From IMG/VR virus record IMGVR_UViG_3300020601_000959, positions 1 through 64,000 of that record: 64,000 nt of DNA; one strand, 5' to 3'. Position numbers and translations under genes: made by a program. Positions within the stretch are counted from its first letter, which is position 1. Each line of letters opens with the position of its first letter. The notes under the pieces were generated by a model. It ran no database searches. It was not told the origin of the DNA and worked only from the letters and a program-made list of their open reading frames with translations. Origin of the DNA: a virus. Of the stretch, positions 53,826 to 62,027 are shown in pieces.

Positions 53826-54139
53826 ATGATCACGCAGCAAATCTGTTTAAGAAAAATATAAACATGATGGTGCCATGGTATCTCATGGCATCATACGCAT
53901 ATTACGAACAAGATGATGCTATCTTATCAGATGGCTTCTTTGACGACATGGGCAAAACCATGTTGGCAGTTTGGGATGACATTGAACACTTCCATAAAGA
54001 ACATATCACTTTAGACGATTTGAAAGCAGGCACTTTCTTAGGAAAGTATCCAAGTCGTGTCAAAGATGGACTGGCAAGTTTACGTGAAGCATACTACACA
54101 AAAAGCGGAACAGTCAGAAAAAAGCCCCATATCAAGTAA
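53819..54139 (+). CDS. Conserved phage protein with ligase-N-terminus-like helix pair
   Basis: A 106-residue protein. MASYAYYEQDDAILSDGFFDDM recalls (split as MASYAYYEQDD and AILSDGFFDDM) the Ia helix region of NAD-dependent DNA ligases, where Tyr and Asp contact NMN, but no adenylation domain is present. A conserved basic tail follows. It is probably a small adaptor; function unknown. Confidence 0.7.
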   Translation: MLDDHAANLFKKNINMMVPWYLMASYAYYEQDDAILSDGFFDDMGKTMLAVWDDIEHFHKEHITLDDLKAGTFLGKYPSRVKDGLASLREAYYTKSGTVRKKPHIK

Positions 54140-54177
54140 CTTTGATAAAACAATAATATATAGTTACAGGAGGTAAC

Positions 54178-55356
54178 ATGGCAAAAGGTGTAGTTAAACG
54201 TAAAAAACCAAGAGCAGCACGTAAGGCAAACGAATGGGAACTGATCAAAGAAGACTGGCCTTGGCAAAAAGCTCAATACTATATCCATTATGAAATTGAC
54301 AGTAAACAATGGTTAGTAAAAGTAAAAGATTATATAAAAGCAAACTATGATAAAAAAGTAGTTAGTGCTATTAATAGACTTCCGGATTGGAAAGTAGGCG
54401 GCAAAAGTCATTATGCTACAGCAGCACATTTTGAAACACATTGGCCGGACAAAGTTATTGAAGGATACAAGGGCGCATTAAATCGCTGGATACTAGGGTT
54501 GGCAGAAGAAGGTGCCAAAATAGTAGAAGAAAAGAAAGCAGAAGAAAAAACCAAAAAGAATGTGTATGTGCCAAGCATACAAGAACGTATCCGCGAGCAA
54601 GCAATTGATGTTTGCGAAGACATAGACACATGGTTAGATGGTTTTATCACTGACAAGAAAAACTTTGATCCTAAGGGATTTGACTTTGCTAAACATTTTG
54701 CCAAGCACAAAGTAACACAAGCACATGCTAGAAAAATAATTGGTTTTTATGCTGGCGAACTTGAGGAAGCAAGGGTAATACAAAAGCTGCCAACGCCTGG
54801 TGAAATCAATCGTTGTAAGGACGAGTTTGAAAAAGACCAATTACAGCAGCTACGCGAAGGCTACAGCCACCTTACTAAAAAGGACGCTAAAGCATACTTG
54901 ACAGCATTAGAGCTGCTACACGGCGCTTGTAGCGTGGTTATAGACGCTGCTAAAGCAACACGTAAGCCACGCAAGAAAGTAGCGCCTAGCAAAGAGAAAT
55001 TGGTAGCCAAAGTCAAGTATTGTGAAAAAGATGATAAGCTACAATTGGTTAGTGTTAATCCGTTAGAACTGGTTGGCGCTACAGAAGTTTGGGTATACAA
55101 TATCAAGACACGCAAACTAGGCAAATACATCGCAGATGAAGCTGCTACAATACAAGTAAAAGGCACTACACTTTTATATTACAATGAAAAAACCAGCATC
55201 CAAAAAACCCTACGCAAACCTGCCGAAACACTCAAAGAGTTCAAACAAGCGGGCAAGGTCCAATTGCGTAAATTTATGGATAACATTAAAACAACTGATA
55301 TAAAACTAAACGGTAGGCTAAACGCAGACACAATTATTCTAAAGGCAACACAATGA
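54178..55356 (+). CDS. Conserved T4-like marine phage protein, Lys-rich
   Basis: A 392-residue soluble protein with a basic N-terminal tail, a helical middle (about 90-270) and a beta-rich C-terminal domain (about 270-390, VKYCEKDDKLQLVSVNPLEL, ATEVWVYNIKTRKLGKYI). GGAGG before ATG 54178 suggests high translation. I associate this type with marine T4-like phages. It is coupled to the next gene by overlap. Function unknown; nucleic-acid binding possible. Confidence 0.75.
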   Translation: MAKGVVKRKKPRAARKANEWELIKEDWPWQKAQYYIHYEIDSKQWLVKVKDYIKANYDKKVVSAINRLPDWKVGGKSHYATAAHFETHWPDKVIEGYKGALNRWILGLAEEGAKIVEEKKAEEKTKKNVYVPSIQERIREQAIDVCEDIDTWLDGFITDKKNFDPKGFDFAKHFAKHKVTQAHARKIIGFYAGELEEARVIQKLPTPGEINRCKDEFEKDQLQQLREGYSHLTKKDAKAYLTALELLHGACSVVIDAAKATRKPRKKVAPSKEKLVAKVKYCEKDDKLQLVSVNPLELVGATEVWVYNIKTRKLGKYIADEAATIQVKGTTLLYYNEKTSIQKTLRKPAETLKEFKQAGKVQLRKFMDNIKTTDIKLNGRLNADTIILKATQ

Positions 55357-55688
55357 ACAAGGTAGCAGATACTGTGGCAGCTCTAAAGGGCATCCCCACA
55401 CGAGAAGAATTACAAAAACTATTAGTTGAAGAAGTGGTTTACATTACGTTTAAGAAACTGGATGGTGCTGAACGTAGAATGCAAAGCACACTAATACCAA
55501 GCATGTTACCGCCAGCACAACGAGATGACAAACTTAGTCAAACCAAAATACGCAATCTAGAAGAAAAGGTATTTGTGGTTTGGTGTGTGGATCGCAGTGC
55601 TTGGCGCAGTTTCCGCTATGACAGAGTTACAGCAGTAGAAGTAGATCATATGTATGGCAATGGAACTGAAGACACTGCCAATTATTAA
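55353..55688 (+). CDS. WYL_2/DUF2693-like SH3-barrel protein
   Basis: A 111-residue protein. VVYITFKKLDGAERRMQSTL near residue 30 and VFVVWCVDRSAWRSFRYDRV near 72 match the phage family of small SH3-like barrels (DUF2693) common in T4-like genomes. It may bind nucleic acid. It overlaps the upstream stop. Confidence 0.78.
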   Translation: MNKVADTVAALKGIPTREELQKLLVEEVVYITFKKLDGAERRMQSTLIPSMLPPAQRDDKLSQTKIRNLEEKVFVVWCVDRSAWRSFRYDRVTAVEVDHMYGNGTEDTANY

Positions 55689-55718
55689 CTCTGTATATTA
55701 AGCAATATGTTAGCGCAA

Positions 55719-55724
55719 TAAATA
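55719..55724 (+). promoter_or_regulatory. T4-type late promoter abutting the start codon
   Basis: TAAATA four bases before ATG 55729. Predicted leaderless transcript. Confidence 0.55.
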
Positions 55725-55728
55725 CTGT

Positions 55729-56043
55729 ATGAAAAATATTACACTTGAAGCATTGGAGCGTCAAGTATTGTTATGGAATCGAGCAGCAATACTGGCGCCC
55801 ATTTTTTTTACTGGCTTGCTTATGGTCGCTTGGCTACTGAGTTTTTGTAGCACACAAACACTGTTCTTCATTGCTTGTGGATTGTATTTCCTCACAGCAG
55901 TTATTTGGTGGTGGTGGACAATGAAAAGTATCCATATGTTGGTAAAGATTTTGTCTAGCACAAACAAGGGTATAAAAGAAGTTAGTGTAGAACTTAAAAA
56001 TATTCGAGAAGAACTAAAGGTTGACAACCAATCTGATAACTAG
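55729..56043 (+). CDS. Two-span membrane protein
   Basis: A 104-residue protein with two hydrophobic spans (about 20-40 and 42-65, the latter ending VIWWWWTMKS) and a charged helical tail. The late box adjoins the ATG; the queD promoter is embedded at its 3' end. Function unknown. Confidence 0.7.
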   Translation: MKNITLEALERQVLLWNRAAILAPIFFTGLLMVAWLLSFCSTQTLFFIACGLYFLTAVIWWWWTMKSIHMLVKILSSTNKGIKEVSVELKNIREELKVDNQSDN

Positions 56044-56049
56044 TATTAT
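56021..56049 (+). promoter_or_regulatory. Sigma70-like promoter of queD
   Basis: TTGACA, 17-base spacer, TATTAT; predicted start near 56056, at the first base of a leader hairpin. Confidence 0.7.
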
Positions 56050-56055
56050 AAAACT

Positions 56056-56112
56056 AAGAGGACTAATGTGTTCGCCCCTCTATAAACATTCCGCACACTC
56101 CAGTAGCCAAGG
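56056..56112 (+). promoter_or_regulatory. Structured leader of queD (pseudoknot candidate)
   Basis: AGAGG (56057-56061) pairs with CCTCT (56077-56081). An A-rich tail ATAAACATT follows. TGTG in the loop (56067-56070) can pair with CACA (56094-56097). The outline (P1, A-rich strand, pseudoknot, then Shine-Dalgarno) recalls preQ1-I riboswitches, but the spacing to AAGGAG does not fit the known class. Confidence 0.45.
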
Positions 56113-56120
56113 AGTATAAT

Positions 56121-56570
56121 ATGAGTTACTACAGTACAAAAACATACGGGCACAACATAGGATTGAGTGCTTGCTTTAGACAACCTAAAGCACATAGCCA
56201 TTGTAAATTTTTACATGGATACAGTTTACAATTTAAATTTACATTTGCGGCAAGTGAATTAGACGAACGAAACTGGGTCGTAGACTTTGGCGGATTAAAA
56301 CCACTCAAAGCATGGCTTGAAGATACATTTGATCACAAGGTTGTGCTAGATGCGGATGATCCATTTATGTATCATTTTGAAACACTTGCGCAAGCAAAAC
56401 TTGCTGAGCTTACAATCCTAGATGGCGTAGGCGTAGAGAAGTTTGCTTATCATGCTTGGAAGTTTGCTAACGATCTTGTTAAAGAAATGACAGACGGACG
56501 TTGCTGGTGCGAGTCTTGTGAATGTGCAGAGCATGGAGCCAATAGTGCCATCTACAAAGCATTGGACTGA
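56121..56570 (+). CDS. queD: 6-carboxytetrahydropterin synthase (QueD-like)
   Basis: A 149-residue protein of the PTPS/QueD fold. The zinc and catalytic region is AHSHCKFLHGYSLQFKF. The VVDFGGLKPLKAWLEDTFDHKVVLDADDP stretch is the conserved dimer and catalytic His-Asp region (seen as VVDFGGLKPLKAWL and DTFDHKVVLDADD). A Cys/His-rich tail (CWCESCECAEHG) is atypical. QueD makes the queuosine/7-deazaguanine precursor; phages use it for tRNA or DNA modification. Own promoter and structured leader. Confidence 0.85.
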   Translation: MSYYSTKTYGHNIGLSACFRQPKAHSHCKFLHGYSLQFKFTFAASELDERNWVVDFGGLKPLKAWLEDTFDHKVVLDADDPFMYHFETLAQAKLAELTILDGVGVEKFAYHAWKFANDLVKEMTDGRCWCESCECAEHGANSAIYKALD

Positions 56571-57378
56571 ATCCAAAGAAGTACGCAGGGCAAGAAAGGC
56601 ACTAGAAAAAGCTAAAAAAGCAGAAGAAGAATCTAGTGCTAAACCTGTTGTAGAAAAAATTCTAAATAAAAAAACCAATAATAGACACATAGTATGCCTT
56701 AAATGGGGCGATAAGTATACGTATGATTATGTTAACAAATTACATAATATGTGTAAAAGGCATGCTCAAGAAGACTTTGAGTTTCATTGTTTTACAGAAA
56801 ATGCCACAGGTATACAAAAAGGCATAAAAATCCATAATTTGCCTAAAATTAAAAAACTACAAGGTTGGTGGTTCAAACCTTGGTTCTTTAGCAATGAACT
56901 CCCATTCACCGGCACACTTTTGTTTCTTGATTTAGATATAGTAATATGTAATAATATTGACAGATTTTTTAATTACAAACCCGAAAAAGATTTTCTAATC
57001 ATTAGAGACTTTAATAGATCAATAAGAAGTAATTGGGACAGAGTAAATAGTAGTGTGTTTAGACTTACGGTGGGTAGCAGAGCACATCAATGGGATAATT
57101 TTTTAAGTCAAAAAGATGATACTATAAGACGTATGCCAGGAGATCAAGATTGGATGTATAGAAATACAAAACCATATTGGTATTGGCCAGACGAATGGGT
57201 AAGAAGTTACAAATGGGAAATGCGTGACAGGCGTGATCTAGAACTTAAAAACGGAGTTAGGCAATTCAAAACAATTGGCTATCCAACAGTAGAAAAAGAA
57301 CAGAGTATAGCTGTGTTTCATGGTAAACCTAATCCAGCAGACTGTAAAGACCCATGGGTGTTAGAAAATTGGCAATGA
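56533..57378 (+). CDS. Glycosyltransferase (GT8-like)
   Basis: About 281 residues from ATG 56533 (GTG 56518 also possible). Lys-rich head, then a GT-A fold: IVCLKWGDKYTYDYV, LLFLDLDIVICNN (D-x-D metal site) and MPGDQDWMY. It would transfer a sugar from a nucleotide sugar to an unknown acceptor, for example phage DNA, virion or host surface glycan. It overlaps queD by 38 bases and the next small gene by four. Confidence 0.75.
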   Translation: MEPIVPSTKHWTESKEVRRARKALEKAKKAEEESSAKPVVEKILNKKTNNRHIVCLKWGDKYTYDYVNKLHNMCKRHAQEDFEFHCFTENATGIQKGIKIHNLPKIKKLQGWWFKPWFFSNELPFTGTLLFLDLDIVICNNIDRFFNYKPEKDFLIIRDFNRSIRSNWDRVNSSVFRLTVGSRAHQWDNFLSQKDDTIRRMPGDQDWMYRNTKPYWYWPDEWVRSYKWEMRDRRDLELKNGVRQFKTIGYPTVEKEQSIAVFHGKPNPADCKDPWVLENWQ

Positions 57379-57551
57379 ATCGTTTAAAAGATTTTAAACT
57401 ATGGTATAGACATCTTAGAAAAGAAGGTAAACGCATGTACGGAGACAATCAGGTTGACATAGCATGGTATGCCAAGTATAATGTAATTAATTGTGCTTTA
57501 TGGGCATGGTATAATAGTAAGCACAACACATTGGATGGAAAATATAAATGA
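57375..57551 (+). CDS. Small aromatic phage protein
   Basis: A 58-residue basic protein rich in Trp and Tyr (FKLWYRHLRKEGK, WYAKYNVINCALWAWYN). ATG 57375 overlaps the upstream TGA. Function unknown. Confidence 0.6.
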   Translation: MNRLKDFKLWYRHLRKEGKRMYGDNQVDIAWYAKYNVINCALWAWYNSKHNTLDGKYK

Positions 57552-58645
57552 TGAATGATTTGAAATTTACCAACGCAGGAGATTTTCTAAAATCGCAGCA
57601 AAGACGTATTGGATTTGCTTGTAAATATCTACACCCTGATCAAACACAGAAGAATAAAGTGCTCGAAGAATTACAGCGTCCACTTACAGAAAAGTGTACA
57701 ACAGTCGCTTGGCTAAATAGACAGAGTAGAGACGTTGCTGAACAAAGGCTGTGGGACATTATGGAACACAACGCAGCAGCAGCGAAAAGGTTAGTAGAAT
57801 ATGTGGGAAGCCTTCCTGAACATCTTCGTATGGTCCGACTGGGTAGCAATCAGCTTCCTTGTGCTACCGAGCCTAGCTGGCGCTATTTTTGGTCTCGTCC
57901 AGATGTGGTGGCGTACTGTGAGAAGCACTACGCAAAAGTCGGTGACGCAGCCAGACGCTTGGATGTTAGGCTCTCAATGCACCCAGGACAATTTACAGTC
58001 CTTGCTTCGGATAACGAAGAAATTGTAGAACGGAGCATAGAAGAATTTGAATATCACGCCACTCTCATCAGGTATATGGGCTACGGTAAGAAGTTCCAAG
58101 ACTTTAAGAACAACGTCCACATCTCCGGCCGCAAAGGTCCCCAAGGTATCAAAGACGTCCTCCCAAGACTATCGCCAGAAGCAAGAAATACTATCACGAT
58201 CGAAAACGACGAAAACAAATGGGGTCTCGAGGCTAGCCTAGAACTTGCTGATGATGTTCCACTGGTGTTAGATATACATCACCACTGGGTAAACACAGGA
58301 GAATACATTGAACCAGATGATGACAGAATTTACCGTATTATCGATAGTTGGCGTGGTGTGCGTCCTGCTATGCATTACAGCCTTTGCCGTCCGGAGTACC
58401 TTGAAGGACATAGATCTAATGTTAGACCAGATATGGAAAAACTTTTAGAAGCAGGCTTCAAAAAACAAAAACTTAGAGCACACTCAGATTACTGCCATAA
58501 TGATGCGTGTAACGACTGGGCATTAGAACACTGGGAATGGGCTGACATTATGGTCGAAGCTAAGATGAAAAACTTGGCAAGTAGACAACTACTACAAAGA
58601 TATTATATGAACAAGGATCCGTTTGCTGGCAAACTAGCAGCATAA
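57548..58645 (+). CDS. uvsE: UV-damage endonuclease (UvdE/UVDE)
   Basis: A 365-residue TIM-barrel repair enzyme. Family motifs in order: RIGFACKYLH, VRLGSNQLP, SMHPGQFTVLAS, NNVHISGRKG, ITIENDENKWG, LVLDIHHHWV, MHYSLCRP and HSDYCHND. The His, Asp and Glu residues form the three-metal site. It nicks 5' to UV photoproducts. It is found in T4-like cyanophages, where it suits sunlit surface waters. ATGA overlap with the upstream gene. Confidence 0.93.
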   Translation: MMNDLKFTNAGDFLKSQQRRIGFACKYLHPDQTQKNKVLEELQRPLTEKCTTVAWLNRQSRDVAEQRLWDIMEHNAAAAKRLVEYVGSLPEHLRMVRLGSNQLPCATEPSWRYFWSRPDVVAYCEKHYAKVGDAARRLDVRLSMHPGQFTVLASDNEEIVERSIEEFEYHATLIRYMGYGKKFQDFKNNVHISGRKGPQGIKDVLPRLSPEARNTITIENDENKWGLEASLELADDVPLVLDIHHHWVNTGEYIEPDDDRIYRIIDSWRGVRPAMHYSLCRPEYLEGHRSNVRPDMEKLLEAGFKKQKLRAHSDYCHNDACNDWALEHWEWADIMVEAKMKNLASRQLLQRYYMNKDPFAGKLAA

Positions 58646-59244
58646 TGTTTTTAAATGACACGCAAAAAATAGTAATATCAGTGCCTATGAAATGCGGTAC
58701 TGAAACTTTTGCTGAAATATTTAAACATGACAAAAATTGGATTGACATTTATAAAAATAAAACTTTAGATGATATTGAATTATCAGGATTAGATAAAACT
58801 TTAAAAGTTTTTGAACTTACAGATAGAAATTTAAATAATTATACTCATTATGTAATTGTTAGACATCCAGTACAATGGATTGTAAGTGGTTTTAGATTCT
58901 TACAATCATTCAAACAAAATAGGAAATTATTCAAATACCATACTGATTTCTACAAGCATTTAAAAGATGTAAAAAAAGAACGTGATTTGAATGTTACTGT
59001 GTTTAACTTATTTTGGAGCGATCATTGTAGTGTAATGCCCGATCGTTACTGTAACGAAAATGCGCTACCAAGACAAATTGAAAACTTGGATGCTTTTTTA
59101 AATGAATTAAACATAGATACAGAAATTCCTATATTAAACAAAACAGGATCTCATATTCCATACCCTGATATAAATATTCGATGTAGAACATTACTACAAG
59201 ACATATGTAAGGATTACTGTCAACAATATGGTTACACTTTTTAA
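58645..59244 (+). CDS. Sulfotransferase-like P-loop protein (3 of 5)
   Basis: A 199-residue protein with IVISVPMKCGTETFAEIF (PAPS loop, about 9-26) and THYVIVRHPVQWIVSGFR (about 68-85). The last base of uvsE is its first base. It overlaps the next member by 17 bases. Acceptor unknown. Confidence 0.72.
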   Translation: MFLNDTQKIVISVPMKCGTETFAEIFKHDKNWIDIYKNKTLDDIELSGLDKTLKVFELTDRNLNNYTHYVIVRHPVQWIVSGFRFLQSFKQNRKLFKYHTDFYKHLKDVKKERDLNVTVFNLFWSDHCSVMPDRYCNENALPRQIENLDAFLNELNIDTEIPILNKTGSHIPYPDINIRCRTLLQDICKDYCQQYGYTF

Positions 59245-59899
59245 TTTAAAAAGAGGCATTGGAATAATAGGTCCATGTAAAAGTGGCAGCAGTAGTCTAC
59301 AACGTAATGGTATGAATGGCAACTATTTAGATTTAGGATGGGCTCAAGGACCTGAATCAAGAGCGTTCCAGAGAAAAAGTCTTAATCACATCGAATTTAA
59401 ACCTAAAGTACAAGACCTTCAGTGGTATATTTTATCACGTAACCCTGTTCACTGGTATATGAGTGGACGATATATGGTAATGACTACTAGAAAAGATGTA
59501 CATCTATTTTCAGCCGAGGTCCGTTATATAAATTTAGTTGACTTTTTTAAACATGTACAAGAGTGGACACTAGAAAAAATATCAGTAAATAGTAAAGTTG
59601 AATACCAAAATAATTTTATTACTCATTGTGTTATGAGTCCTTATCAAATAAAAAAGTCAATTGTAAATAATACCAAAAAACTTAGTACTATAAATATTGA
59701 AAATAAAAATCAAAGATATCTAATTACAAAATTAATAAGTGGCAATTTTCCTCATGTGAACAAAACATCATTCAAAAATAAAGAAATTATTTGTGATAAA
59801 AGTGCCGATATTTTAAAAGACCTTTGTAAAGATTGGGCAAGCGCAGAAGGATATAATATTGAAGAATCAATTGAGAATTGGAACATAAATACAGCATGA
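59228..59899 (+). CDS. Sulfotransferase-like P-loop protein (4 of 5)
   Basis: A 223-residue protein with GIGIIGPCKSGSSSLQRN (loop, about 10-27) and QWYILSRNPVHWYMSGRY (about 64-81). The usual Arg-His/Asp-Pro of the second motif is Arg-Asn-Pro, so PAPS binding may differ. Adjacent to the third and fifth members. Acceptor unknown. Confidence 0.68.
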   Translation: MVTLFNLKRGIGIIGPCKSGSSSLQRNGMNGNYLDLGWAQGPESRAFQRKSLNHIEFKPKVQDLQWYILSRNPVHWYMSGRYMVMTTRKDVHLFSAEVRYINLVDFFKHVQEWTLEKISVNSKVEYQNNFITHCVMSPYQIKKSIVNNTKKLSTINIENKNQRYLITKLISGNFPHVNKTSFKNKEIICDKSADILKDLCKDWASAEGYNIEESIENWNINTA

Positions 59900-60147
59900 G
59901 AAGTAGTAAATTTATAAGATCAATGTATGCTCGAACAACACCTAGTGTATCTGAAAAAAATCCTAACAGAGTTTTAGGAGGATTAAAAGGACACGGTGCT
60001 GATCATTATAGTGTATTAGGTGAAGATGGCACACAACGTGAAGTGCCTACTAGAGCGTATGTCCAAGGTTTAGAAGAAAAAATTAGAGCGCAGGATACAC
60101 GTATATTAACTCTAGAGAAAAAAGTAAGGAAATTTAGCAATGATTAA
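59896..60147 (+). CDS. Small basic phage protein with C-terminal coiled coil
   Basis: An 83-residue protein from ATG 59896 (ATGA overlap). Basic head, Gly/His-rich middle (GGLKGHGADHYSVLGEDG) and a coiled-coil end (YVQGLEEKIRAQDTRILTLEKK). Function unknown; virion association is possible. Confidence 0.65.
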   Translation: MRSSKFIRSMYARTTPSVSEKNPNRVLGGLKGHGADHYSVLGEDGTQREVPTRAYVQGLEEKIRAQDTRILTLEKKVRKFSND

Positions 60148-60304
60148 AAAATGGATTGATGCTCGATTAAAAGAACGAACCTCATGGGACGGAGCAGCAC
60201 TTATTGCGCTCGGACTTATGGTTTTATTTTTAGCACCACTAGCAAAGATTGCGGCAGGTCTTGCGATAGCATATGGAATTTGGACTATCTGGAAACAGGA
60301 CTAA
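60140..60304 (+). CDS. 54-residue membrane microprotein
   Basis: ATG 60140 to TAA 60304. Charged head (MIKKWIDARLKERTSWDG) and a Leu/Ala/Gly-rich span or two short spans. It overlaps the previous gene and abuts the next. I associate it with a conserved small membrane protein of marine T4-like phages. Function unknown. Confidence 0.65.
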   Translation: MIKKWIDARLKERTSWDGAALIALGLMVLFLAPLAKIAAGLAIAYGIWTIWKQD

Positions 60305-60784
60305 ATGAAATTACAACAGCGTATTGTAATAAAAGCCAACGATATGGTGGATTGTTGGCGAACTGAGAATAGCGGACAATGTAGCACTTGTTATCGTAAT
60401 TGGCATGACAAAGGAAAAAGTTTTGAGGAAAGTTTAAAAACTATACCTGAAGATGATTTGAGTATTTTGTTAGAAATGTTTACCGATATTGAACACGAAG
60501 TTTATTCTGATCCAAACAAAATACAAGAAGTATATGGAGATTCTTGGAACTTGCCTTCGGGAGAAAAAACCAGTGACAAAAGCCGGATGCCTAGGACTAT
60601 TGTAATTATAGAAAACAATGTTCCAAACGCTGTGATTGCTGGTAGAGTTATTTTTGCTGGAAACGTTTTAGGACATTCATCTGGTGTATTATTGCGAGAT
60701 AAAATCATAGTCGGTTTGAGCTATAAAGACAGAGGCGGCAAAGAACCAAAAGATGTAGACAAACATGTTTGGTGGGAAGAGTGA
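60305..60784 (+). CDS. Hypothetical phage protein
   Basis: A 159-residue soluble protein with two Cys (GQCSTCYRNW, Cys-x2-Cys), a helical middle and a beta-rich C-terminal half (TIVIIENNVPNAVIAGRV, KIIVGLSYKD). It may bind one metal ion with another partner. It overlaps the next gene by four bases. Function unknown. Confidence 0.65.
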   Translation: MKLQQRIVIKANDMVDCWRTENSGQCSTCYRNWHDKGKSFEESLKTIPEDDLSILLEMFTDIEHEVYSDPNKIQEVYGDSWNLPSGEKTSDKSRMPRTIVIIENNVPNAVIAGRVIFAGNVLGHSSGVLLRDKIIVGLSYKDRGGKEPKDVDKHVWWEE

Positions 60785-61329
60785 TATTTTACAGCAAGCA
60801 AAGAAATTTATCTGTAGTAACTATAGCAAAAAATGGTAGTGAAACAATTATCAAATCTATACGTGATGATTTTACCCAAGTCAAAAATCCTAAAAACAAA
60901 CAATTAGTAATCATTAGAGATCCATTATCTAGATGGATTAGTGGCATAGTAGAACAAAGTTTGTACGGTCCGCACGTTAAAGGATTACGATCAATTGAGT
61001 CAATGCTCAAAAGTTGTGCTATAAAAGTTTTTCAAAATAATGTAGCACATGAAGATTACCATACAGAACCTCAAGTTAGTTTCTTGTACGATTTGCCAAC
61101 AATATATTATTATATGACACCAACAGTTTTTGAGGATATTAATCGTGATCATAACATATTTAAAGGCATTACACATTTACATACTAGCACAGAAGGCAAA
61201 AGATTAGAATATACACAAGCATTAAAGAACTGGGTAGTAGCCAATCAAAAAGCAGTTGATGATTGGGCAAAAGTTGTATATCAAGACGATTACAATCTTA
61301 TAGAAAATTCACATTTTGTTAATAGGTAA
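60781..61329 (+). CDS. Sulfotransferase-like P-loop protein (5 of 5)
   Basis: About 182 residues from GTG 60781 (GTGA overlap with the upstream stop). LSVVTIAKNGSETIIKSI is the loop region (about 9-26) and QLVIIRDPLSRWISGIV the 3'-phosphate motif (about 40-56). It is shorter than usual and convergent with the next gene, overlapping it by 21 bases. Confidence 0.7.
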   Translation: MIFYSKQRNLSVVTIAKNGSETIIKSIRDDFTQVKNPKNKQLVIIRDPLSRWISGIVEQSLYGPHVKGLRSIESMLKSCAIKVFQNNVAHEDYHTEPQVSFLYDLPTIYYYMTPTVFEDINRDHNIFKGITHLHTSTEGKRLEYTQALKNWVVANQKAVDDWAKVVYQDDYNLIENSHFVNR

Positions 61330-61596
61330 TGTACTACTGGCTTTAAGTTGCCAGACTTTTCGTTTGTCTACACCTTTTTGTTGAGCAAACTTTTTAGCAT
61401 CACAGTTTTCACAAACATGAAAATAGTTATTTGTAAGTCTTTTAGGATCCATGGAACCACGTTCTCTTGTGAATTCAATATCGCAGCTATCACAACGTAA
61501 AACTACCATTGTTTTTTTACGACAATAACCGTGTTGATTGCCAAGTTTACTACGGCGCATGTGCCAAGTATCAATTAAAAATTCTTTTATAAACAT
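61309..61596 (-). CDS. Zinc-finger phage protein
   Basis: A 95-residue basic protein on the minus strand. Two Cys-x2-Cys pairs (LRCDSCDIEFTRERG and HVCENCDAKKFAQQKG, about 25 residues apart) make a zinc site. A basic head and tail suggest nucleic-acid binding. It resembles a protein I associate with marine T4-like phages. The minus-strand late box lies five bases from the ATG. Confidence 0.72.
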   Translation of the reverse strand: MFIKEFLIDTWHMRRSKLGNQHGYCRKKTMVVLRCDSCDIEFTRERGSMDPKRLTNNYFHVCENCDAKKFAQQKGVDKRKVWQLKASSTLPINKM

Positions 61597-61601
61597 AACT
61601 A

Positions 61602-61607
61602 TATTTA
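61602..61607 (-). promoter_or_regulatory. T4-type late promoter abutting the start codon, minus strand
   Basis: TAAATA on the minus strand, five bases before ATG 61596. Predicted leaderless transcript. Confidence 0.55.
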
Positions 61608-61631
61608 CATTAAGATTATAAAAAGTAACGA

Positions 61632-61637
61632 TAAATA
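61632..61637 (+). promoter_or_regulatory. T4-type late promoter
   Basis: TAAATA 15 bases before ATG 61653, with AAAGGA in between. Divergent from the box at 61602. Confidence 0.6.
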
Positions 61638-61652
61638 TTAGAAAGGAACACT

Positions 61653-62015
61653 ATGAGCATACTAACTTTAACTCCAGCAGCAGAAAAACAAATAGATCTT
61701 TTATGCGAAGAGAACGAAGCCTATGGCATTACTCTTAACATCAAAGGCGGTGGTTGTGCTGGATTTGAGTACGAATGGGGTACTATTGCTAATCCAACAG
61801 ACCTAGAAAAAGATGATGAAGTAGTTAAAACAGCAAACGGATGTGCGTTTGTTGTTGGCGCACATAGTTTAATGTTTTTAATCGGTACTGAAGTAGACTA
61901 TGTTAAAAGTCTAGTTGGTGCTAACTTTGAAATTAACAATCCAAACGCACACAGTAGTTGTGGTTGCGGAGTAAGTGTTAATTTTGATATGGATAATTTA
62001 GTACCACAATTTTAA
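61653..62015 (+). CDS. A-type Fe-S carrier (IscA/ErpA/HesB-like)
   Basis: A 120-residue protein of the HesB-like family. Its three cluster-binding Cys are in IKGGGCAGFEYEWG (about residue 36) and SSCGCGVSV (about 107-109). Length and order are normal. It delivers Fe-S clusters to target enzymes; in this genome the two radical SAM proteins are possible clients. HesB-like genes are known in cyanophages. AAAGGA before the ATG. Confidence 0.9.
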   Translation: MSILTLTPAAEKQIDLLCEENEAYGITLNIKGGGCAGFEYEWGTIANPTDLEKDDEVVKTANGCAFVVGAHSLMFLIGTEVDYVKSLVGANFEINNPNAHSSCGCGVSVNFDMDNLVPQF

Positions 62016-62027
62016 AGGAAATAAAAG

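Noticed and set aside
56056-56112. Canonical preQ1-I riboswitch
   Set aside because: P1 and an A-rich strand are present, but the GG partner for the loop Cs is about 35 bases away instead of about 12, so it does not meet the known class. Kept only as a possible variant.
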